A DNA stretch of 17,616 bases, from positions 1 to 17,616 of the forward strand of contig DASUEU010000013.1 in assembly GCA_036274895.1 (NCBI GenBank), read 5' to 3'. Made by a program: the position numbers and the translations under genes. This document shows positions 12,422 through 17,616 of this stretch, in pieces (position 1 is the first letter of the stretch; every line of letters begins with the position of its first letter). The notes beneath the pieces are model-generated. The model did no database searches. It saw only the letters and a list, made by a program, of their open reading frames with translations, and was not told where the DNA came from. This DNA comes from CALMKX01 sp036274895 (lineage in GTDB: Bacteria; Acidobacteriota; Thermoanaerobaculia; Multivoradales; SZUA-115).

Positions 12422-12796
12422 ATGAAGCGTCTACCGTCGCACACGATGGGCTTCGGTCATGCCCTGAACCTGGTCAACCGCGCCACCGAGCTGCGAGGCA
12501 AGGCGCTGGCGGGGGCACCGCAGGCCACGGGAGCCGGCTTGGGCTATCAGCTGGTGGCGCAGGCCACCGGCCAGGCGGTTGCGGACGCCACGACCTTCCT
12601 GCGCAGCATCGAGATGATCGCCGCCGTCACCAGCGGCGTCGCCGCGGCGCAGATCGTGGCCAACCCGAGCAATGCCTCGACCTGGACAGGGATCATCACC
12701 GACGCCCTCGGCTGGGTGAGCACCGCGGCCGGCGTGTTCGCGACCATCGGCGCCGACGCCGGCACGGTGCTGTCCGGTTATCCGCAGCCGAGCTGA
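12422..12796 (+). CDS. R-body-associated YQ-motif protein (module 2 copy)
   Basis: A 124-residue Ala-rich helical protein, paralogous to that at 10418. Shared elements are GYQLVAQATGQAVADATTFLR (Tyr42, Gln43) and the C-terminal block starting TWTGIITDALGWV and ending AGTVLSGYP. It has no recognised family name. It is less charged than the module 1 copy and has glycine-rich helices (AAAGVFATIGADAG-like), which could pack against or insert into membrane, or stack in the ribbon. The N-terminal 35 residues are basic and differ from the paralogue. The ribosome site GAGAGGAG lies 8 nt upstream, and it ends 10 nt before the next gene. Confidence 0.8.
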   Translation: MKRLPSHTMGFGHALNLVNRATELRGKALAGAPQATGAGLGYQLVAQATGQAVADATTFLRSIEMIAAVTSGVAAAQIVANPSNASTWTGIITDALGWVSTAAGVFATIGADAGTVLSGYPQPS

Positions 12797-12806
12797 GGAG
12801 GGTGCC

Positions 12807-13109
12807 ATGAGAGCAGAGGAGCTGGTTCGCGCCCGTCTCGCGTCCGTCGTGGGCTTGGCCTCGAAGAAGCAGCGCACGGTCTTCGCGGGCCTGGCGCGGC
12901 GCCTGGTCCTGCGCATCCAGAAGCTGGCCGAGCTGGAGAAGCGCAGCCCGCCACGGCAAGCGACCCGACTCGCCGCGATGCGGGTCCAGCTGGAGCAGCA
13001 GCTCAAGGTGCTGGCCCAGGCCTACGGGCCGGCGAGCACGGCCCTGGTCGAGACCGAGCGGAACCTGCTCGGGATGGTACAGGAGCTGACCAAGGAGAAG
13101 ACGTCATGA
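12807..13109 (+). CDS. Small charged helical (coiled-coil-like) protein
   Basis: A 100-residue protein rich in Arg, Lys, Glu and Leu, predicted almost wholly helical with heptad-like spacing (LARRLVLRIQKLAELEKR, then RVQLEQQLKVLAQAY). It has no signal peptide, membrane segment or cysteine, and I do not recognise the family. GAGGAGG lies 6 nt before the start. The stop overlaps the start of the nuclease-like gene (ATGA 13106-13109), so the two products are probably made together and may interact. Module 1 has no counterpart. It may be an assembly factor, or an antitoxin-like partner of the following protein, but neither is shown by sequence. Confidence 0.7.
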   Translation: MRAEELVRARLASVVGLASKKQRTVFAGLARRLVLRIQKLAELEKRSPPRQATRLAAMRVQLEQQLKVLAQAYGPASTALVETERNLLGMVQELTKEKTS

Positions 13110-13789
13110 TCACCGCCCACGAAGTCCTCGGCTTCATCCTCGGCGATGCGCCTCGCATCGCCACCGCGATCAGCACGGGTGCCGGCTGGGAGGTCTGGAT
13201 GCAAGTGGAGCTCGCGTGCCTTTTCCGTGCTCGCGGACTGGGCGTGGCCCGCGAGGTACCTTACCCGTCGCCCCATCAGAGGCTGCATCTCGATCTGACG
13301 GTCCAGGACAAAGAGGGCCTGATCTACGCCTTCGAGATGAAGGTGGAGAGCGCTCAGCACGCCACGCCGAGCGCGATGCTCGCCGGGATCGGGGCGGACG
13401 TCGAGAAGATCAAGCTCTTCGATGTCGATTACCTGGAGGCAAGAAACGTGATCGGCATCGCCTACAGCGTACCGGTGAATGCCTCGCTGGAGCAGCTGGC
13501 GGAGCACAACGGGAGCTCGGTGCTCTATGGCACGAGGGACAGCATCGGGGTTGCGCTGATCGACGCCAACACGTACGCACCGAGCGCCGTGGACCTCTCG
13601 TCGAGAGCAGGGAAGCTGGGTTTGCCGGTGATCGCAACGTCCCTGGCTCCCCCCGGCTCGGGCTGTCTGGCCCAGTTCCAGAGCTGCATCGAAAAATGTG
13701 AGCAATCCGTGGGCACCGACCCTGAGCAGCTCGCGGAGTGTCTTCAACGATGCGTCCAGGCCTACCTCAAGTACCAGAGCGGGTCGTGA
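13106..13789 (+). CDS. Putative PD-(D/E)XK nuclease-fold protein with twin CX3C tail (module 2 copy)
   Basis: A 227-residue protein. Residues about 30-80 have a complete PD-(D/E)XK-type arrangement: a helix with Glu35 (WMQVELACLF), a strand with Asp63 (LHLDLTV), and a strand with Glu77-x-Lys79 (YAFEMK). The region before Asp63 (EVPYP) is shared with the gene at 10794. After a middle domain (about 100-180) the C-terminus has five cysteines (187, 194, 198, 212, 216), including two CX3C motifs on consecutive helices, which could form a disulfide-locked helical hairpin or bind metal. Function is unknown. A nuclease effector tied to the R-body is a hypothesis. The call rests on motif reading, since overall similarity to known nucleases cannot be tested here. 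Confidence 0.65.
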   Translation: MITAHEVLGFILGDAPRIATAISTGAGWEVWMQVELACLFRARGLGVAREVPYPSPHQRLHLDLTVQDKEGLIYAFEMKVESAQHATPSAMLAGIGADVEKIKLFDVDYLEARNVIGIAYSVPVNASLEQLAEHNGSSVLYGTRDSIGVALIDANTYAPSAVDLSSRAGKLGLPVIATSLAPPGSGCLAQFQSCIEKCEQSVGTDPEQLAECLQRCVQAYLKYQSGS

Positions 13790-13820
13790 CGGTAGTGCCC
13801 CTTCGGCAGGGAGGAGAGCG

Positions 13821-14498
13821 ATGCCTCAGGTCTATGCAGTCGTCCACGATGGTGCGGGCAAGTTCCTGATCGCCCAGAAGAACTGCCGGGGGTATTTCTT
13901 CCACAGCAGCTCGCGCTCCGGCGGATCCGTCATCCGATGGGGACAACCGCTCAATGCGGGGGGCCTACCCGCCCTGCCGGGCGGCAGGCTCGAAGCGAGC
14001 AACCCGGCAGCCGGAGCGGCCCAGGAGCTGCTCGAAGAGACCGGCACGGACATCGGCGAGGTCGAGGGCTTCGCGGTTTCGCCGGCCACGTTCCAAGATC
14101 GGGAGCGCTTTGCGCGCTACTTCGGGGTCTACTTCCAGGTCACTCCGGAAGCGCTTTTCCTGCTGCCGGACGTGATCAATGCGCGGCTGGGCCGGGCCAA
14201 GCTGGCGGCGGAGAAGGTCCGGACCACGCCGGACTTGAGCTACGCCGCGCTCATGGTGGAGTTCCCGGAATCCCCTGCTGACAACGAGCTGGAGCAAGTC
14301 TCCGTTTGGGACCTCATGAACGAGGCCGACTGGGCGATCATCTCGAGCTGGAAGGACGACCCCGAGATCGGCTGGTACTACCCGATTCTCGCCAACCTCA
14401 AGGCGAAGCTCTCCGGGAAGGATCTGGCGGGCGTCTCGCCGACTCCAAGGCACCGCCCGAAGCGTCTCGTCAGCCGCTTCGCCCGGCGGCGGCGCTAG
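13821..14498 (+). CDS. NUDIX-fold hydrolase-like protein at the end of the R-body locus
   Basis: A 225-residue protein with a NUDIX box at residues 54-76. The motif reads G54-x5-Ser60-x7-Gln68-Glu69-LL-Glu72-Glu73-T-Gly75, against the consensus Gx5Ex7REUxEExGU. The metal-binding Glu cluster (69, 72, 73) is kept, but the first Glu and the Arg are replaced, so activity may be altered. NUDIX enzymes cleave nucleoside diphosphates linked to another group. The N-terminal half also has an unusual Ser/Gly-rich stretch (FFHSSSRSGGS), and the end is strongly basic (SRFARRRR). ATG 13821 is chosen over a longer frame overlapping the previous gene because GGAGGAG lies 5 nt upstream. It is co-oriented, 31 nt after the nuclease-like gene, so probably the last gene of module 2. 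Confidence 0.82.
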   Translation: MPQVYAVVHDGAGKFLIAQKNCRGYFFHSSSRSGGSVIRWGQPLNAGGLPALPGGRLEASNPAAGAAQELLEETGTDIGEVEGFAVSPATFQDRERFARYFGVYFQVTPEALFLLPDVINARLGRAKLAAEKVRTTPDLSYAALMVEFPESPADNELEQVSVWDLMNEADWAIISSWKDDPEIGWYYPILANLKAKLSGKDLAGVSPTPRHRPKRLVSRFARRRR

Positions 14499-14659
14499 CT
14501 TCCCTCACCCCTTCGATCCCCCCCATGCCCGCCCCGCTTTGTACTAAGATCCCGGTTCAAGAAGTCTTTACCCAACAAGCCGTTCCCTGGAGTGCCGAGC
14601 GCGGTTTCGCCTTGGTGCCCGTCTCGGCCCTTCCGGCAACGGCCGGAGGCACGGGCTCG

Positions 14660-16285
14660 ATGGCGTGGCGAGAGAGATCCCGGACCTTGCTCGGCCATGG
14701 CTTCGGAGGGTTGGTCCTCGGAAGCGCCGCCGCCGGACTCGCCCAGCTCGTCCACAGCATCCCCGCCTTCCGCGGCCTCGAGCCGCTCACCGCTTTCCAC
14801 GTTCCCGCCGCGCTCTGGTTCGGCCCTCTGGGTCTGGTCGGCTCGGTGCTCGGCTCCTACCTCGGCTTCGCCTTGCTCGGCTCGGTCTCCCTGGTCGTGC
14901 TCGCCTGCATGGTCTTGCCGGCCGTGGCCGCCATGGTGGTCTTCCGCTTGGCCCCCGGCGTCGGGCGCCAGCTGCCGAACCTGCGTTCGGCAGTCGCCTT
15001 GCTGGTCGCCACCGGCCTCGGCGCGGTGCCGCTGGCCCTGCTCCATCTCGGCGGCGGCCCGGCCTTGACTTGGCAGGCCTGGGCGGCGGTGGTCGGCTCC
15101 GTGGCCTTGCTGGCGCCGCCGTTGCTCGTCACCCTGGGCCCGGGGCTCCGGCGCTACGGGACCCGGATTCCCTTCGAGGTCGAGCCCCGCCCCTTCCGGC
15201 GCTGGATGCCGGTGCAGAGCCGGGAGCCTGCCGGCGGCGAAGCCCACGCCTGGCGTCTGGTGCCGCGGCGCAAGCTGGCCTGGCTGGGGCCCCTGCTCCT
15301 GGCCCTGGGCACCGCGGCCGGTGTGCGGGCCCTCGACGCGCGGATCGGCCCCGGCTTCGGCTGGGTGGACCTGGCGCTGCTGATCCCGGTGCTGTGGGTG
15401 ACCCTCGACTACGGCCTGCGCGGGGGCCTGGTGGCGGCCTCGGCCGTGGCGGCCCTCCACTTCTGGCTGCTTCCGGCCGGCTCCGAGGGCCTGGTGCTCG
15501 CCGATCACGCCGCCACCCTGGCCTACTGCACCATCGCCGCGCTGGCCGGCAGCGCCCGCGAGCGGGAAGCCCGGCTGCGCGACGAGCTCGCGGAGGCCAA
15601 CCAGAGGCTGCGCCAGGACCTGGGGCGCACGGTCCAGGCACTGCGCAGCGCCGTGGCCGCCAAGGACGCCTACACCGAGGGCCACCTCTCCCGCGTCGCC
15701 ACCTACGCTCTCGAGCTCGGCCAGCGCCTGGGCCTCGGCCGCAACGATCTCGAGGACCTCGAGATCGCCAGCTTGCTCCACGACGTGGGCAAGATCGGCA
15801 TCCCCGAGGGGATCCTGATGAAGCCCGGGCCCTTGACCGCCGACGAGCAGGCCTCCGTGCAACGCCATCCGGAGATCGGCGCCCGGATCCTCACCGAGGT
15901 GGAGGGGCTGGAGCAGGCGGCGGCGATGGTGCTCCACCACCAGGAGCGCTTCGACGGCAGCCGGGACGGCGACTACCCCGGCTATCCCGCCGGCCTGGCC
16001 GGGGAGCAGATCCCCCTGGGCGCCCGCATCATCGCCGTGGTCGACGCCTTCGACGCCATGACCTCGGATCGGCCCTATCGCCGTGCCCTCTCCCCGCCGG
16101 AGGCGACCGCCCGACTGGCGGGGGAGAGGGGGCGGCAGTTCGACCCCCAGGTGGTCGACGCCTTCCTCAACCTGATCGTCGAGCGACCCTGGAGGACCGG
16201 CGATCCTGGCGATCCCGGTGAGCAGGCCGGCGACGACGGCCGGGGAGCGCCCCTCGGCTGGCTGCCGGGCGGCGCGCGGATCTGA
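14660..16285 (+). CDS. Multi-pass membrane HD-GYP protein (cyclic di-GMP phosphodiesterase type)
   Basis: A 541-residue protein. The N-terminal half has about seven or eight hydrophobic helices (roughly 15-160, and 205-295 with a DUF4118/MASE-like look). A coiled-coil linker follows (about 297-330), then an HD-GYP domain (about 330-515) with LLHDVGKIGIP (His374, Asp375), RHPEIGARIL, HHQERFDGS, GYP (441-443) and DRPYRRALS. HD-GYP domains hydrolyse cyclic di-GMP. Here the usual DGSGYP is spread out by an insertion (DGSRDGDYPGYP). The start is uncertain: ATG 14660 leaves GGAGG about 11 nt upstream, while an ATG at 14525 would add 45 unlikely residues across an AT-rich, promoter-like stretch (TTGTACTAAGAT near 14539). 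It converges with the peptidase gene, with a 3-nt gap between stops. Confidence 0.88.
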   Translation: MAWRERSRTLLGHGFGGLVLGSAAAGLAQLVHSIPAFRGLEPLTAFHVPAALWFGPLGLVGSVLGSYLGFALLGSVSLVVLACMVLPAVAAMVVFRLAPGVGRQLPNLRSAVALLVATGLGAVPLALLHLGGGPALTWQAWAAVVGSVALLAPPLLVTLGPGLRRYGTRIPFEVEPRPFRRWMPVQSREPAGGEAHAWRLVPRRKLAWLGPLLLALGTAAGVRALDARIGPGFGWVDLALLIPVLWVTLDYGLRGGLVAASAVAALHFWLLPAGSEGLVLADHAATLAYCTIAALAGSAREREARLRDELAEANQRLRQDLGRTVQALRSAVAAKDAYTEGHLSRVATYALELGQRLGLGRNDLEDLEIASLLHDVGKIGIPEGILMKPGPLTADEQASVQRHPEIGARILTEVEGLEQAAAMVLHHQERFDGSRDGDYPGYPAGLAGEQIPLGARIIAVVDAFDAMTSDRPYRRALSPPEATARLAGERGRQFDPQVVDAFLNLIVERPWRTGDPGDPGEQAGDDGRGAPLGWLPGGARI

Positions 16286-16288
16286 TTC

Positions 16289-17616
16289 CTACTTCCCGGC
16301 CACGGCGGCCAGGGCCGCTTTGCGCGCGGCCTCGAACTCGTCGCCGGGCTTCCAGGCCGGCAGGGTGTCGGCCTGGGCCACGGCGAGGCCACAGTAGAAG
16401 CCCAGCTGGGCGTCCTCGATCATGCCGTCGAAGTTCCAGTCGGCGGTGATCTGGTCGCTCGGCTGATGGTAGTGGGCGCCGGTCCACTTCTCGCTCTGCT
16501 CCTTGCCCCAGCCCAGGGGCTTGCCGACGACGTCGGTGCCGCCCTTCAAGTAGAGGGCCGGTACGCCGATGCGCGCCAGGCTGAACTGGTCGGAGCGGTA
16601 GTACAGGCCACGGTCGGGGAACTGGTCGGCAGTGACGGTGCGGCCCTGGCGGCGGGCCAGCTCCGCGGCCAGAGCGTCGAGGTCGGACTTGCCGTAGCCG
16701 ATCAGGGTGACGTCGCGGGTGCGGCCGAAGATGTTGCCGCTGTCGAAGTTGACGTTGGCGGCGATGCGCCCCGCGGGCACCGGCGGGTGGTCGGCCAGGT
16801 AGCGGGAGCCGAGCAGGCCCTGCTCCTCGGCCGCCACCAACGCGAAGAGCAAAGAGCGACGGGGCCGCTGCGGCAGGCTCGCCGCGGCCTTGGCGATGGC
16901 CAGCACCATGGCCACGCCCGAGGCGTTGTCCACCGCGCCGTTGTGGATGTGGTCCTTGCCGTCGTCGCTTTCGGCCTTGCCGAGGTGGTCGTGGTGGGCG
17001 GTGAAGATCACCACTTCCTTGGCCAGCTGCGGGTCCGAGCCGCGCAGCAGGCCGAGGACGTTGCCCGTTTTGGTCGTGGCGACCTGGTTGGTCAAAGTGA
17101 GAGAGGTGGTGATCCCCAAAGGCACCGGGCGGAAGTCCTTGCTGCGCGCCGCGACGAGCAGGGCGTCGAGGTCCTTGCCGGCGGCGGCCAGGAGCCGGCG
17201 CACGGCGTCCTCGGTGGCCCAGCTCTTGACCTTGACTCGCGGCTCCCCGGCATCGGGCAGCTCGAACTGCGGCCCGGTCCACGAGGTCTGCACCACCTGC
17301 CAGGGATAGCCGGCCGAGGGGGTGGTGTGGAGGATGATCGCCGCCGCGGCCTTGTGGCGCGCCGCGCTCTCGTACTTGTAGGTCCAGCGGCCGTAGTAGA
17401 GCCGCCGCTTGCCTTCGAAGAGCTTCGGGTCGTCCTCGGGGTCGTTGTTGAGCATCACCAGGACCTTGCCCTTCAAGTCCATCCCCTTGAAGTCGTCCCA
17501 GCCGTATTCGGGAGCCACGATCCCGTAGCCGACGAACACGAGCTCCGCGTCCTCGATACGCGCCTCGGGCGTGTTGACGCCCGAGTTGGCGATGAAGTCC
17601 TGGTGGTAACGCAGCT
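16289..17616 (-). CDS. M28-family zinc aminopeptidase (N-terminus outside the window)
   Basis: The visible 441 residues run from the right edge to the stop. The M28 metal and catalytic motifs appear in order: TAHHDHLG (zinc His and Asp), HNGAVDNASGVA (bridging Asp), AAEEQGLLGS (catalytic Glu pair), NVNFDSGNIF and a C-terminal GAHYHQPSD with the last zinc His. Before them lies a protease-associated (PA)-like domain (VGYGIVAPEYGWDDFKGMDLKG). M28 enzymes with a PA insert are usually secreted or periplasmic aminopeptidases. The signal peptide would be in the missing N-terminus. The frame continues upstream without a credible start in the window. It is convergent with the HD-GYP gene and so transcribed independently. 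Confidence 0.93.
   Translation of the reverse strand, partial: LRYHQDFIANSGVNTPEARIEDAELVFVGYGIVAPEYGWDDFKGMDLKGKVLVMLNNDPEDDPKLFEGKRRLYYGRWTYKYESAARHKAAAAIILHTTPSAGYPWQVVQTSWTGPQFELPDAGEPRVKVKSWATEDAVRRLLAAAGKDLDALLVAARSKDFRPVPLGITTSLTLTNQVATTKTGNVLGLLRGSDPQLAKEVVIFTAHHDHLGKAESDDGKDHIHNGAVDNASGVAMVLAIAKAAASLPQRPRRSLLFALVAAEEQGLLGSRYLADHPPVPAGRIAANVNFDSGNIFGRTRDVTLIGYGKSDLDALAAELARRQGRTVTADQFPDRGLYYRSDQFSLARIGVPALYLKGGTDVVGKPLGWGKEQSEKWTGAHYHQPSDQITADWNFDGMIEDAQLGFYCGLAVAQADTLPAWKPGDEFEAARKAALAAVAGK

Noticed and set aside
13698..13820. Longer start for the NUDIX gene, overlapping the upstream gene
   Set aside because: The extra 41 residues are out-of-frame sequence of the upstream gene, and GGAGGAG precedes ATG 13821.
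1..17616. CRISPR arrays, tRNA/rRNA genes, insertion sequences
   Set aside because: No regularly spaced direct repeats, no tRNA-like cloverleaf and no transposase motif were seen on either strand.

Overview
The window is GC-rich, almost fully coding DNA from a free-living bacterium. The PknB-type kinase fused to a TPR domain, the FHA-sigma54 activator, the HD-GYP protein, the DUF11 surface protein and the dispersed palindromes fit a large environmental genome. Acidobacteriota (Thermoanaerobaculia-like) is my best guess, with Myxococcota or a similar phylum possible. No marker gene settles it.

Left part (1-4.3 kb). Three translationally coupled plus-strand genes come first: the 3' end of rsmD, then coaD, then an adenosine-deaminase-family gene whose 3' end is made of a REP-like palindrome. 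Facing them on the minus strand are a LuxR/NarL-type regulator with a degenerate receiver domain and, downstream of it, a secreted DUF11 protein with an IPTL-CTERM-like tail.

Middle (4.6-8.9 kb). A sigma54 enhancer-binding activator with an N-terminal FHA domain overlaps a membrane Ser/Thr kinase with a TPR sensor region by 4 nt (ATGA). FHA domains bind phosphothreonine, so the pair looks like a kinase-to-activator signalling unit. A 190-bp inverted-repeat element follows.

Main point of interest (9.1-14.5 kb): an R-body (refractile body, Reb / 'killing trait') locus organised as two related modules. Module 1 is RebB type A, RebB type B, a YQ-motif protein, then a degraded PD-(D/E)XK-like protein. 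Module 2 is RebB A, RebB A, RebB B, a YQ-motif paralogue, a small charged helical protein, an intact PD-(D/E)XK-like protein with a cysteine-rich tail, then a NUDIX protein. Each module is preceded by the same 19-bp palindrome, GCTCAGAGA-N4-CTGAGC (9554-9572 and 11340-11358). Module 2 also has a plausible -24/-12 (sigma54) promoter. In both modules a strong GC-rich hairpin lies between the last type A and the type B gene. A small beta-rich protein of unknown function is transcribed divergently from module 1. The RebB proteins are expected to polymerise into coiled ribbons that extend and rupture membranes. The roles of the YQ, nuclease-like, helical and NUDIX proteins are not known to me and are the most novel part of the window.

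Right end (14.6-17.6 kb): a multi-pass membrane HD-GYP (c-di-GMP phosphodiesterase-type) protein, convergent with an M28 metallopeptidase that runs off the window.
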